A DNA stretch of 64,000 bases from contig JOFO01000006.1 in the NCBI GenBank assembly GCA_000721275.1, forward strand, positions 1 to 64,000, written 5' to 3'. This DNA is from Microtetraspora glauca. GTDB taxonomy: Bacteria > Actinomycetota > Actinomycetes > Streptomycetales > Streptomycetaceae. This document shows positions 47,676 to 57,070 of the stretch, in pieces. The notes beneath the pieces are model-generated. The model saw only the letters and a program-made list of their open reading frames with translations. It searched no databases and was not told where the DNA came from. Position numbers and translations under genes: made by a program. Every line of letters starts with the position of its first letter. Position 1 is the first letter of the stretch.

Positions 47676-48899
47676 ATGGCCGACCGGGTCACGGTGATCG
47701 GCTGGGACGGCTCGCCCCTCACCGCGGCGGCCAGGTCCGCGCTCTCGGCCGCCACCCTGGTGGCCGGCGCCGCCCACCACCTCGCGCTCCCGGAAGTGCC
47801 GCCCGGCGCCGAACGGGTCCGGCTCGGCAGCGTCGGCCTCGCCGCCCGCCGGATCGCCGGCCACCGCGGCACCGCCGTCGTCCTCGCCGACGGCGACCCC
47901 GGCTTCTTCGGCGTCGTCCGCACCCTCCGCGCCCCCGAACACGGCCTGGAGGTCGAGGTCGTCCCCGCCGTCTCCTCGGTCGCCGCCGCCTTCGCCCGCG
48001 CCGGCATGCCCTGGGACGACGCCCGGGTCGTCGTCGCCCACCAGCGCACCCTGCGCCGCGCCGTCAACGTCTGCCGCGCCCACCCCAAGGTCGCCGTCCT
48101 CACCTCCCCGGGCGCCGGCCCCGCCGAACTCGCCCTCCTCCTCGACGGCGTCCACCGCACCTTCGTCGTCTGCGAGGAACTCGGCACCGCCCGCGAACAG
48201 GTCTCCGTCCTCACCTCCGACAAGGCCGCCGACCACACCTGGCGCGACCCCAACGTCGTCCTCGTCATCGGCGGCGCCGGCGGCACCGGGGCCTCCGCCG
48301 CCCCCTGGCTGATGGGCCACGACCCGTCCGCCGCGGCCGTCCGCGGCTGGGCCGGACCCGGCGAGCGGGACGGCTCCGAGGACCGCCCCGGCATCGGCCA
48401 CGACCCCACGCTCCGCGCCGTCCAGCTCGCCCGCCTCGGCCCGCGCGCCGGCGACCTCGTCTGGGACGTGGGCAGCGCCGGCGGCGCGTTCGCCGTCGAG
48501 GCCGCCCGCTTCGGCGCCGCCGTCATCGCCGTCGACGCCGACCCCGCCGCCCGCGCCCGCACCGAGGCCGCCGCCCGCCGCGACGGCGTCCTCCTCCAGA
48601 CCGTCACCGGCCGCGCCCCGCACGTCCTGGAGAGCCTTCCCGAGCCCGACGTCGTCCGCGTCGGGGCCGGCGGCGTCCCCGTCGTCACCGCCTGCGCCGA
48701 CCGCCGCCCCGAGCGGATCGCCGCCCACGCCACCACCCGCGACGAGGCCGAGGCCATCGGCTCCGCCCTCGGCGACGGCGGCTACGCCGTCGAGACCCAG
48801 CTGCTGCAGACCGTCGGCCTCGACCCCGCCGACTGGACCGAGCGCGACCGGTCCGTCGTCTTCCTGCTCACCGGCCGCCGGACCACCGGCGCCCCGTGA
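47676..48899 (+). CDS. cobL: Precorrin-6Y C5,15-methyltransferase (CbiE-CbiT fusion)
   Basis: 407 residues. The N-terminal CbiE-type tetrapyrrole methylase (about 1-200) has VTVIGWDGSPL, VVLADGDPGFFGVVRTL and VVPAVSSVAAAFARAGMPWDD. The C-terminal CbiT domain (about 230-400) opens GIGHDPTLRAVQLARL and has the SAM motif LVWDVGSAGGAFAVEAARF, a variant of the usual GAGSGS. It methylates C5 and C15 and decarboxylates the acetate side chain in corrin synthesis. The CbiT part is slightly shorter than usual. First of three corrinoid genes here. Confidence 0.88.
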   Translation: MADRVTVIGWDGSPLTAAARSALSAATLVAGAAHHLALPEVPPGAERVRLGSVGLAARRIAGHRGTAVVLADGDPGFFGVVRTLRAPEHGLEVEVVPAVSSVAAAFARAGMPWDDARVVVAHQRTLRRAVNVCRAHPKVAVLTSPGAGPAELALLLDGVHRTFVVCEELGTAREQVSVLTSDKAADHTWRDPNVVLVIGGAGGTGASAAPWLMGHDPSAAAVRGWAGPGERDGSEDRPGIGHDPTLRAVQLARLGPRAGDLVWDVGSAGGAFAVEAARFGAAVIAVDADPAARARTEAAARRDGVLLQTVTGRAPHVLESLPEPDVVRVGAGGVPVVTACADRRPERIAAHATTRDEAEAIGSALGDGGYAVETQLLQTVGLDPADWTERDRSVVFLLTGRRTTGAP

Positions 48900-49213
48900 C
48901 CCGGCCGTCCGCCGGGGCAGGTAGGCTGGCCGATTGTTGTACCGCGCGGGGACGTTCGGCGTGTTGTTCGTCAATGTCCTGAAACGGCGACCGTCTTGAC
49001 CCGTTCTCGACGGTCAACGGGCGTGCGGGACACCGGGGGGACCGCGCGACGTGGCGCAGTCCACAGCGCACCGTGGCGGAACAGCCCGCCACGACGGGCG
49101 CGGGCCGCGACAATGCTTGAGTGCCGCAGGGCCTCCGTGCCGCGCGGCGCACGCGCTCGTTCTCGTTGACGGGCGCAGCTCTGAACGAACACGACGATGG
49201 GCGAGGGGTACGC
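48900..49213 (+). promoter_or_regulatory. 314-base gap upstream of bluB-cobT
   Basis: No gene is supported. It contains an inverted repeat TTGACC (48996-49001) with GGTCAA (49012-49017), nested in GACCGTC/GACGGTC (48989-49015). It may be an operator. A cobalamin riboswitch was looked for, and no B12-box-like core was found. Confidence 0.35.
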
Positions 49214-52200
49214 ATGACGGACACCGGCCAGGTCCCGGGCGAGGGACTGCCGGAGAACGCAGGCATGGTCGAGCAGCCGGGCATCCCCGAGCCGGGCGCG
49301 TACACCTTCCTGGACCCCTCCGGCCCGCTTCCCGAGGACGACGACATGCTGCTGATGCCCGGCGCCCAGGGCGCCTGGAGCGAGCAGCCCCCGGGCGCGG
49401 TGCCCGCGCCGCCGATCGCCGTCCCCGCCCCGCCGGAGGCCGCCGCCCCCGGCGCCGTGCCGCCGCACGCCGCCGTCCCGCAGGCCGACCCGCTCACGGA
49501 CCCGCTGACCGACCCCCTCACCGGCCCGCTGCCGGACGGCCTCGTCCTCGCCGACCAGCTGACCGCGCCGGCCGCCGGGACCCCGCCGCACGGCGTGCCG
49601 CTCGGCACCCCCGCGCACGGCGTCCCCGTCGCCCCGCAGGAGCCCGCCGCCACCGCCCACGGCTACGAGCCCGGCGTCCTCGACACCGGCGCCCACGAGG
49701 CCGCCGGCCGCGACTCCGGCTCCGTCGACCTCGGCGGCGTCCGCGTGCCGCCGCCGGCCGCCCCCTCCCGGCGCCCGCTCCACATGGGGCCGCCGGTCCC
49801 GGAGACCGCGACGGGCGGCGTCGTCCGCTCGCTCGCCGACCGCGGCCCGGCCGCGCCGGTGCCCGCTCCCGCGCCGCAGATCCCCGCGCCGGCCCCCGAG
49901 CCGCTGGTGGCCACGGCCCCCGCGCCGGTCCCCGTGCGGAACCCGGGCCCGCCGACCACCGGACCCGAGTACTTCGAGGTCGCGCAGGACCTGCAGACGG
50001 CCCCGCAGGGCGCCGAACCGTGGACCGCGCAGCCGCAGGAGCCCGTGGCGCCCGCCGAGGCGCCCGCAGAAACGGTCGTTCCGCAGAGCGGTCAGTTCGT
50101 GCCGGTCGAGGGCTCCCTCCCGACCGCCGAGCAGCCCGCCCCGACCCCGACCCCGCCGGCCGGCACCCCGCTCCCCGAGCCGGAGACCGCGACGCCGGAG
50201 CCCCCGGCCCCCGAGGCCGTCGCTCCGGAGGCCGTGGCTCCGGAGGCCGTTGCTCCCGAGGCCGTGGCGCCGGAGGCTGTGGCTCCCGAAGCCGTGGCTC
50301 CGGAGGCCGTGGCGCCCGAGACGCCCGAGCCGGTCGCGCCCGAGACCGTGGAGGCGACCCCCGCCCCTGAGGCCGTCGCCGCTGAGGCCGTCGTCCCCGA
50401 GGCCGTCGTCCCCGCCCCGCGCGAGGGCGAGCCCGCCGAGGCGGTGCCGCCGGCGGTCGCCCCGGACGCCGAGGTGCCGGAGGCCGCCGCGCCCGCCGAG
50501 CAGCCGGCCGAGGCCCAGGAGCCCGTGGCCGAGGCCGTCGTGACCGAGGCCGCCGCGCCCGCCGACGTACCGGCGCAGCCCGACGCTCCGGGGGCCGAGC
50601 AGGCCCCCGAGGCCCCGGCCGAAGCCCCGGTCGAGCCCGAGCCCGCGCCCCAGCCCGCCGCCGAGCCCGAGGCGCCCGTGGCCGAGCAGCCGGCCGAGCC
50701 GGTGCCGGCCGAGGAGCCGCCAGCCGCGGCGGACGGCCCGGCGGAGACCCCGGCCGGGGAACCGGCCGCGGAGACCCCCGCCGAGCCGGTCGCCGCCGAG
50801 ACCCCGGCCGAACCCGTCGCCGAGGCTGTCGCGCCGGAGCCCGAGGCCGCCCCCGTCGAGGCCGCCCCCGTCGAGCCCGCCCCCGCCGACACCTTCGCCG
50901 AGGCGGCCACCGACGTCACCGAGGCCCCCGCCGACGCGCCCGTCCACGCCGTCGCCGAGGAGATCCCCGTCGTCGCCGAGGACGACCCCGAGGCGGTCCC
51001 GGCGGAGCCCCGCCCGGCGGCCCCCGGCTACGACGACGCCGAGCGCGAGGCCGTGCTCCGCGTGATGCGCGAGCGCCGCGACATCCGCAACGGCTTCCGC
51101 TCCGACCCGATCCCGCACGAGGTGCTGCTCCGCGTCCTGGAGGCCGCCCACACGGCCCCCAGCGTCGGCCACTCGCAGCCCTGGGACTTCGTCGTCATCC
51201 GCTCCGCCGAGACCCGGCAGACCATGCACGAGCTGGCCCAGCGCCAGCGCGAGGCGTACGCCAAGTCGCTGCCGAAGGCCCGCGCGAAGCAGTTCAAGGA
51301 ACTGAAGATCGAGGCCATCCTCGACACCCCGGTCAACATCGTGGTGACCGCCGACCCCACCCGGGGCGGCCGGCACACCCTCGGCCGCTACACGCAGCCG
51401 CAGATGGCCCCGTACTCCTCGGCCCTCGCCGTCGAAAACCTGTGGCTCGCCGCCCGCGCCGAGGGCCTCGGCGTCGGCTGGGTCAGCTTCTTCGACGAGC
51501 GCGAGATGGTCCGCGAGCTCGGCCTGCCCGAGCACCTGGAGGTCGTCGCCTACCTGTGCGTCGGGTACGTCGACGAGTTCCCGGACGAGCCCGAGCTGAT
51601 GCAGGCCGGCTGGGCCAAGCGCCGCCCGCTCTCCTGGGTCGTCCACGAGGAGACGTACGGCCGCCGCGCCCTGCCCGGCGAGGAGCCGCACGACCTGCTC
51701 CAGGAGACCGTCGCCGCCATCCGCCCGCTCGACGCCAAGGCGCTCGGCGAGGCGTGGGAGCGGCAGAAGCGGATGACGAAGCCGGCCGGCGCGCTCGGCA
51801 TGCTGGAGATCATCTCCGCGCAGCTCTGCGGCCTCTCCCGGGCCTGCCCGCCGCCGATCCCCGAGCCCGCCGCCGTCGCGATCTTCGCCGGCGACCACGG
51901 CGTGCACGCCCAGGGCGTCACCCCCTGGCCGCAGGAGGTCACCGGCCAGATGGTCGCGAACTTCCTCGGCGGGGGAGCGGTCTGCAACGCCTTCGCCAAC
52001 CAGGTCGGCGCCGAGGTCTGCGTCGTCGACGTGGGCGTCGCCACCGAGCTGCCCGCCACCCCCGGTCTGCTGCCCCGCAAGGTCCGGGCCGGCTCCGGCG
52101 ACTTCACCACCGGCCTCGCGATGACCCGCGAGGAGACGGTCGCCGCCATCGAGGTCGGCATCGAGACCGCCCGCGACCTGGTCGCGGCCGGCAACAAGGC

Positions 52201-52744
52201 GCTCCTCACCGGCGAGATGGGCATCGCGAACACCACCGCGTCCGCCGCCCTCATCTCCGTCTTCACCGGCGTCGACCCCGCCGAGGTCACCGGCCGCGGC
52301 ACGGGCATCAACGACGAGACCCACGCCCGCAAGGTCGACGTCGTCCGCCGCGCCCTCGACCTGCACCAGCCGGACCCGGAGGACCCGATCGGCGTCCTGT
52401 CGCGGATCGGCGGCCTGGAGCACGCCGCCCTCGTCGGCTTCATCCTGGGCGCCGCCTCGCTGCGCACCCCGGTGATCCTCGACGGCGTCTCCACCGGCGC
52501 GGCGGCCCTCGTCGCCCGGGCCATCGCCCCCGAGTCGCTGGCCGCCTGCATCGCGGGCCACCGCAGCGCCGAGCCCGGCCACGTCGCCGCGCTCAACACG
52601 CTGGGCCTGCGCCCGCTGGTCGACCTGGACCTCCGCCTCGGCGAGGGCACCGGCGCGCTGCTGGCCCTGCCGCTGGTGCAGAGCGCCGCCCGCGCCATGC
52701 ACGAGGTCGCGACCTTCGACTCCGCGGGCGTCACCGAGAAGTAG
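49214..52744 (+). CDS. cobT: BluB-CobT fusion with long disordered N-terminus
   Basis: 1176 residues from ATG 49214 (GAGGGG upstream). Residues 1 to about 600 are Pro/Ala/Glu/Val-rich low-complexity sequence including seven PEAVA repeats. About 605-820 is a nitroreductase-fold BluB domain (VMRERRDIRNGFRSDPIP, AAHTAPSVGHSQPWDFVVI, GVGWVSFFDE), which makes 5,6-dimethylbenzimidazole from FMNH2. About 826-1176 is CobT (RMTKPAGALGMLE, AIFAGDHGVHAQGVTPWP, and the catalytic Glu in GEGTGALLALPLVQSAARA), which activates that base to alpha-ribazole phosphate. One protein thus makes and activates the lower ligand of B12. The tail could tether it; its role is unknown. Confidence 0.9.
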   Translation: MTDTGQVPGEGLPENAGMVEQPGIPEPGAYTFLDPSGPLPEDDDMLLMPGAQGAWSEQPPGAVPAPPIAVPAPPEAAAPGAVPPHAAVPQADPLTDPLTDPLTGPLPDGLVLADQLTAPAAGTPPHGVPLGTPAHGVPVAPQEPAATAHGYEPGVLDTGAHEAAGRDSGSVDLGGVRVPPPAAPSRRPLHMGPPVPETATGGVVRSLADRGPAAPVPAPAPQIPAPAPEPLVATAPAPVPVRNPGPPTTGPEYFEVAQDLQTAPQGAEPWTAQPQEPVAPAEAPAETVVPQSGQFVPVEGSLPTAEQPAPTPTPPAGTPLPEPETATPEPPAPEAVAPEAVAPEAVAPEAVAPEAVAPEAVAPEAVAPETPEPVAPETVEATPAPEAVAAEAVVPEAVVPAPREGEPAEAVPPAVAPDAEVPEAAAPAEQPAEAQEPVAEAVVTEAAAPADVPAQPDAPGAEQAPEAPAEAPVEPEPAPQPAAEPEAPVAEQPAEPVPAEEPPAAADGPAETPAGEPAAETPAEPVAAETPAEPVAEAVAPEPEAAPVEAAPVEPAPADTFAEAATDVTEAPADAPVHAVAEEIPVVAEDDPEAVPAEPRPAAPGYDDAEREAVLRVMRERRDIRNGFRSDPIPHEVLLRVLEAAHTAPSVGHSQPWDFVVIRSAETRQTMHELAQRQREAYAKSLPKARAKQFKELKIEAILDTPVNIVVTADPTRGGRHTLGRYTQPQMAPYSSALAVENLWLAARAEGLGVGWVSFFDEREMVRELGLPEHLEVVAYLCVGYVDEFPDEPELMQAGWAKRRPLSWVVHEETYGRRALPGEEPHDLLQETVAAIRPLDAKALGEAWERQKRMTKPAGALGMLEIISAQLCGLSRACPPPIPEPAAVAIFAGDHGVHAQGVTPWPQEVTGQMVANFLGGGAVCNAFANQVGAEVCVVDVGVATELPATPGLLPRKVRAGSGDFTTGLAMTREETVAAIEVGIETARDLVAAGNKALLTGEMGIANTTASAALISVFTGVDPAEVTGRGTGINDETHARKVDVVRRALDLHQPDPEDPIGVLSRIGGLEHAALVGFILGAASLRTPVILDGVSTGAAALVARAIAPESLAACIAGHRSAEPGHVAALNTLGLRPLVDLDLRLGEGTGALLALPLVQSAARAMHEVATFDSAGVTEK
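50210..50314 (+). repeat. Seven tandem 15-bp repeats coding PEAVA
   Basis: Units of 15 bases begin at 50210, 50225, 50240, 50255, 50270, 50285 and 50300 and differ only at third positions. They encode seven identical PEAVA pentapeptides within the disordered tail. Confidence 0.95.
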
Positions 52745-52751
52745 CCCGTAC

Positions 52752-52793
52752 GGCCCCGGCACCGCCGCCCACCCCGGCGGCGGTCCCGGGGCC
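52752..52793 (+). terminator. Terminator after bluB-cobT
   Basis: GGCCCCGG (52752-52759) and ACCGCCGCC (52761-52769) pair with GGCGGCGGT (52776-52784) and CCGGGGCC (52786-52793); one C-C mismatch interrupts the stem. Confidence 0.8.
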
Positions 52794-52953
52794 GCCCCAT
52801 GTCCCCGCACCCCCTCCGTACCGGCGAGGGACAAGGGTCACAGGGTGCCCACCCCCCGTCACCGATATCGTGGTCACGGGCCGACAGCCCGCCCCACCAG
52901 CCGCTTCACCGCCGCAGCGGCCACCCCACGCCCCTCTGAGGAGCCGCCCGCAC

Positions 52954-54186
52954 ATGGCCGAGCACGTCGAGCACCCCGCCTACCCCGTCGGCCTCCGCCT
53001 CGCCGGCCGGCGCGTCGTCGTCCTCGGCGGCGGCACGGTCGCCCAGCGCCGGCTGCCCGCCCTCATCGCGGCCGGCGCCGACATCACCCTGATCTCCCCG
53101 TCCGCCACCCCCTCCGTGGAGGCCATGGCCGAGACCGGCGAGATCACCTGGGTCCGCCGCCGCTACGAGGACGGCGACCTCGCCGACGCCTGGTACGCGC
53201 TCGTCGCCACCACCGACCCGGCCGCCAACGCCGCCGCCTCCGCCGAGGCCGAGCGCGCCCGCGTCTGGTGCGTCCGCTCCGACGACGCCGACGCCGCCAC
53301 CGCCTGGACCCCGGCCACCGGCCGCGGCGACGGCGTCACCGTCGCCGTCCTCACCGGCCACGACCCGCGCCGCTCGGCCGCCGTCCGCGACGCGATCCTG
53401 GAGGGCCTGCGCGACGGCTCCCTCGCCGCGCCCGCCCGGCGCGCCCGCGCCCCCTTCGTCGCCCTCGTCGGCGGCGGCCCCGGCGACCCCGATCTGATCA
53501 CCGTGCGCGGCCGCCGGCTGCTCGCCGAGGCCGACGTCGTCATCGCCGACCGGCTCGGCCCCCGCGACCTCCTCGATGAACTGCCGCCGCACGTCGAGGT
53601 CATCGACGCGGCGAAGATCCCGTACGGCCGCTTCATGGCCCAGGAGGCCATCAACCACGCGCTCATCGAGCACGCCAAGGCGGGGAAGTCCGTCGTCCGC
53701 CTCAAGGGCGGCGACCCGTTCGTCTTCGGCCGCGGCATGGAGGAGGCGCAGGCGCTCGCCGCCGAGGGCATCGCCTGCACCGTCGTGCCCGGCATCTCCA
53801 GCTCCATCTCGGTCCCCGGCGCCGCCGGCATCCCCGTCACCCACCGCGGCGTCGCCCACGAGTTCACCGTGGTCAGCGGGCACGTCGCCCCCGACGACCC
53901 GCGCTCGCTCGTCGACTGGGCCGCGCTCGCCCGGCTCACCGGCACCCTGGTGATCCTCATGGGCGTCGACAAGATAGGGAAGATCGCCGAGGCGCTCGTC
54001 GCCCACGGCAAGGACCCCGGCACCCCGCTCGCCCTCGTCCAGGAGGGCACCACCGCGACCCAGCGCCGGGTGGACGCCACCCTCGCCACCGTCGCCGACG
54101 TGGTGAAGGCCGAGGAGGTCCGCCCGCCGGCCGTCATCGTGATCGGCCCGGTGGTCGCGGAGGGCCCGGACAAGCTCACCCGCTGA
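52954..54186 (+). CDS. cobA: Fused siroheme synthase: Met8-like dehydrogenase/ferrochelatase and uroporphyrinogen-III methyltransferase
   Basis: 410 residues from ATG 52954. The N-terminal part (about 10-160) is a Met8/CysG-N Rossmann domain: LRLAGRRVVVLGGGTVAQRRLPALIAAGA and LVATTDPAANA. The C-terminal part (about 165-405) is a CobA-type SAM methyltransferase: VALVGGGPGDPDLITVRG, VVRLKGGDPFVFGRGMEE, GISSSISVPGAAGIPVTHRG. It makes precorrin-2 and possibly siroheme for B12 and sulfite/nitrite reduction. Separated from cobT by a terminator, so it has its own promoter. Confidence 0.9.
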   Translation: MAEHVEHPAYPVGLRLAGRRVVVLGGGTVAQRRLPALIAAGADITLISPSATPSVEAMAETGEITWVRRRYEDGDLADAWYALVATTDPAANAAASAEAERARVWCVRSDDADAATAWTPATGRGDGVTVAVLTGHDPRRSAAVRDAILEGLRDGSLAAPARRARAPFVALVGGGPGDPDLITVRGRRLLAEADVVIADRLGPRDLLDELPPHVEVIDAAKIPYGRFMAQEAINHALIEHAKAGKSVVRLKGGDPFVFGRGMEEAQALAAEGIACTVVPGISSSISVPGAAGIPVTHRGVAHEFTVVSGHVAPDDPRSLVDWAALARLTGTLVILMGVDKIGKIAEALVAHGKDPGTPLALVQEGTTATQRRVDATLATVADVVKAEEVRPPAVIVIGPVVAEGPDKLTR

Positions 54187-54274
54187 ACCCCCGACAGAGC
54201 GCGGTGACCGGCGGCGCCGACCGCCGTCCGTCCCGCGCATTGGCACCACACCCCGGACAAGGCAGTATCACTTC

Positions 54275-55093
54275 GTGGCCGAACTCATCACGATCACCGA
54301 CCCCGACGACCCGCGCCTGCGCGACTACACCGGCCTGACCGACGTCGAGCTGCGCCGCCGGCGCGAGCCCGCCGAGGGCCTCTTCATCGCCGAGGGCGAG
54401 AAGGTCATCCGCCGGGCCCGGCAGGCCGGTTACGAGATGCGGTCGATGCTGCTCTCCGCCAAGTGGGTCGACGTCATGCGCGACGTCATCGACGAGGTCC
54501 CCGCCCCGGTGTACGCCGTCCAGCCCGACCTCGCAGAACGCGTCACCGGCTACCACGTGCACCGCGGCGCGCTCGCCTCCATGCAGCGCAAGCCGCTCCC
54601 GGAGGCCGCCGAACTCCTCGCCGACGCCCGCCGGGTGGCCGTCATGGAGTCGGTCAACGACCACACCAACATCGGCGCCATCTTCCGCAGCGCCGCCGCC
54701 CTCGGCATGGACGCCGTGCTGCTCTCCCCGGACTGCGCCGACCCGCTCTACCGCCGGTCGGTGAAGGTCTCCATGGGCGCCGTCTTCTCCGTCCCGTACG
54801 CCCGCCTGGACACCTGGCCGCGCGGTCTGGAGGCGGTACGGGAGGCGGGCTTCCGGCTCCTCGCCCTGACCCCGGCCGAGAAGGCCACCGCCATGGACGA
54901 GGCCGCCCCGCACCGCCTGGACCGGGTCGCGCTGATGCTCGGCGCGGAGGGCGACGGCCTGTCCACGCAGGCGCTGCGCGCCGCCGACGAGTGGGTCCGC
55001 ATCCCGATGGCCCACGGCGTCGACTCGCTCAACGTGGGCGCGGCGGCGGCCGTCGCCTTCTACGCGGTGACGGCGGGCCGCCCCGAGGCGTAG
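54275..55093 (+). CDS. TrmH/SpoU-family RNA 2'-O-methyltransferase (second)
   Basis: 272 residues from GTG 54275. A possible -10 CAGTAT (54263-54268) lies six bases upstream, so the mRNA may be leaderless. The SPOUT motifs are NDHTNIGAIFRSAAALGMDAV, LMLGAEGDGLS and IPMAHGVDSLNVGAAAAV. The N-terminus EGLFIAEGEKVIRRARQAG is the substrate-binding domain. It modifies rRNA or tRNA ribose at an unknown position and is distinct from the gene at 5265 in sequence. Confidence 0.85.
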   Translation: MAELITITDPDDPRLRDYTGLTDVELRRRREPAEGLFIAEGEKVIRRARQAGYEMRSMLLSAKWVDVMRDVIDEVPAPVYAVQPDLAERVTGYHVHRGALASMQRKPLPEAAELLADARRVAVMESVNDHTNIGAIFRSAAALGMDAVLLSPDCADPLYRRSVKVSMGAVFSVPYARLDTWPRGLEAVREAGFRLLALTPAEKATAMDEAAPHRLDRVALMLGAEGDGLSTQALRAADEWVRIPMAHGVDSLNVGAAAAVAFYAVTAGRPEA

Positions 55094-55105
55094 GCCGCCT
55101 CCGGA

Positions 55106-56296
55106 TCAGCCCTGGAGGGCCTGGGCGGCGGCGATGCCCAGGGCCACCAGCAGCGTCACCACCACGAAGACGACGAGCCGCTGGCGCAGCAGCCGCGGAT
55201 TGGCCGGGCGGCGGCCGGTGGACGTCGTCCGGTTCCCCGGGCGGGTCCCGGGCCGCGACTGCGGGCCCCGCGAGCCGCCGCCGGTACGGGACGGCGCCGA
55301 CGGGCGCGAGGACGGCGACGGCCGCGACGACGGCCCGGTCCCGCGCCCCCGGGCCGCGGCGCGCTCCGGCTCCCGGCCCCGGGTGTCCCGCTCCGTGTAG
55401 CGCTCGGTCGGCCGCAGCGTGCCGCGCTCCTCCGCCCGCTCGCGCGGGGCCGGCGGCCGGGCGGCGGGCAGCCCCTGCGCCTCGCGGGCCGCGATCTCCT
55501 TGAGCCGCATCGACAGCTGGAGCGTGCTCGGACGGTCCTCGGGGTCCTTCGCCAGACAGGCCCGGATCAGCGGCGCGAGCGCGTCCGGCACGCCCTGGAG
55601 CTGGGCCTCCTCGTGCACCACGCGGTAGAGCATGACCTCGGAACTGCCGTGCCCGAAGGGGGAGTCGCCCATGGAGGCGTACGCCAGGGTCGCGCCGAGC
55701 GAGAACACGTCCGTCGCCGGGGTGACGGCGGCGCCCCGCACCTGCTCGGGCGCGAGGAAGCCGGGGGAGCCGACCGCGGTGCCGACGTGGGTGAGGGTGC
55801 TGGCGCCGGTGGCCCAGGCGATCCCGAAGTCGATGATCCTCGGGCCCTTGGGGGAGAGCAGGATGTTCGACGGCTTCAGGTCCCGGTGCACGACCCCCGC
55901 CTCGTGGACGGCGACCAGGCCCTCGGAGAGCGCGGCCCCGATCGACGCCACGTCGGCGGCCCGCAGCGGACCCTCCTCGGCGACCCGGTCGTGCAGCGAC
56001 GGGCCGGGCACGTACTGGGTGGCGAACCAGGGCCGTTCGGCCTCCAGGTCGGCGGCGACCAGCCGGGCGGTGCAGCCGCCCCGGATCCGCCGGGCCGCCG
56101 ACACCTCGCGGGCGAACCGCGACCGGAACTCCTGGTCCTCGGCCAGGTCCGGCCGGATCACCTTCAGGGCCACCCGCTGACCGCGCCGGTCGGAGCCGAG
56201 GTACACGACCCCCATGCCTCCGGCGCCCAGCCTGCGGTGGAGCCGGAACGCCCCGACGATCCGCGGGTCCTCGCGCCGGAGCCGCATCATCGCCAT
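55106..56296 (-). CDS. Membrane-anchored Ser/Thr protein kinase
   Basis: 396 residues from ATG 56296, with GAGGGG seven bases upstream. The Hanks-type kinase domain (about 12-270) is complete: GAGGMGVVYLG, ALKVI lysine, VVHRDLKPSNILL, IIDFGIAW, APEQV. A Pro/Arg/Ser-rich region (about 275-365) follows, and one membrane helix (LVVFVVVTLLVALGIAAAQAL) stands at the very C-terminus, with almost nothing outside. There is no PASTA or other sensor domain, so regulation is probably intracellular. Confidence 0.92.
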   Translation of the reverse strand: MAMMRLRREDPRIVGAFRLHRRLGAGGMGVVYLGSDRRGQRVALKVIRPDLAEDQEFRSRFAREVSAARRIRGGCTARLVAADLEAERPWFATQYVPGPSLHDRVAEEGPLRAADVASIGAALSEGLVAVHEAGVVHRDLKPSNILLSPKGPRIIDFGIAWATGASTLTHVGTAVGSPGFLAPEQVRGAAVTPATDVFSLGATLAYASMGDSPFGHGSSEVMLYRVVHEEAQLQGVPDALAPLIRACLAKDPEDRPSTLQLSMRLKEIAAREAQGLPAARPPAPRERAEERGTLRPTERYTERDTRGREPERAAARGRGTGPSSRPSPSSRPSAPSRTGGGSRGPQSRPGTRPGNRTTSTGRRPANPRLLRQRLVVFVVVTLLVALGIAAAQALQG

Positions 56297-56815
56297 GTCC
56301 GTCCCCTCGTCCGTTCGACGTGGCACAGCTTACGTAGTGCCGCCCCCGCGCGCTCATAGGCCGCGCCCTCCCCCCGGCATCGATTGTCAGTACTGAGGGG
56401 GACGAACACCCCGCCCCGCACCGAACCGACCCGTCAACACCCCTTCCCGCACACCTCACTTGACCGGCCCGTCCGGCAACTCCCGCCGCCCCGCCCGGCC
56501 CAGGCGGGCGGACCCCGCCCCCGCGCCCCGGCCGACGTGACCCATGTCACCCCCCACCGGCGGGCGGCGGCGGGAGGCGCGCCCCGTCAGGGAAGACCCC
56601 GACCCGCGCGCCCCCGTCTCCACCCAGGGGAGTACTCCGGGAGGAGGGGCGTCATCCTCCCGTAGGCCCGAAAGCCGGTACGCGGGCATGACGCCCCGGG
56701 CCCTTCCGCTCCCTAATGTGGAGGTCATGCGGTGGGCGCGACTCTCGTCCCCCGAGGAACACGCGCCCACCGCACCGAATCCGCACAGGATCAGCGAGAC
56801 CGACAGGAGAGGACC
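56297..56815. other. 519-base intergenic region
   Basis: No gene is supported; a 93-codon open frame lacks a start site and family features. Present are an inverted repeat CGGGAGGA/TCCTCCCG (56638-56645 with 56655-56662) and a possible -10 TAATGT (56714-56719) for the small membrane-protein gene. Confidence 0.6.
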
Positions 56816-56983
56816 ATGGCCTTCACGGCACACCGGTCGACCACCCGCCCCGCGGGACGCCGTCACCCCCTGGTCGCCACCGCCATGGTCCTCCCGTTCG
56901 CGGCCCTGCTCGTGGTCGTCTTCGGCGGCTGGGAAGCGGTGGTCACACAGGCGTCGTCCGTGGGCGTGATGCTGGGGCGCTGA
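56816..56983 (+). CDS. Small single-helix membrane protein
   Basis: 55 residues from ATG 56816, with AGGAGAGGA immediately before it. A basic N-terminus (HRSTTRPAGRRHP) precedes one hydrophobic helix (about 20-40, VATAMVLPFAALLVVVFGG). It is too short for enzymatic function. The strong ribosome-binding site and codon use support expression. A 14-bp terminator follows at 57071. Confidence 0.7.
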   Translation: MAFTAHRSTTRPAGRRHPLVATAMVLPFAALLVVVFGGWEAVVTQASSVGVMLGR

Positions 56984-57070
56984 GCGGCGCCCCGGACCCG
57001 GGAGAGCGGCCCGGGTCGGGGACATCGGCCGACAGCCCCGTGGGGACGGGGGTGCGGCGGACGACAGCGC

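Noticed and set aside
48971..52834. A 1287-codon open frame on the minus strand opposite bluB-cobT
   Set aside because: It reads Gly/Arg/Leu-rich low complexity that is the antisense of the PEAVA-type tail and the BluB and CobT domains; those domains decide the coding strand.
56384..56665. A 93-codon open frame between the kinase and the small membrane protein
   Set aside because: No ribosome-binding site, no family features, Pro/Arg-rich composition typical of chance frames.
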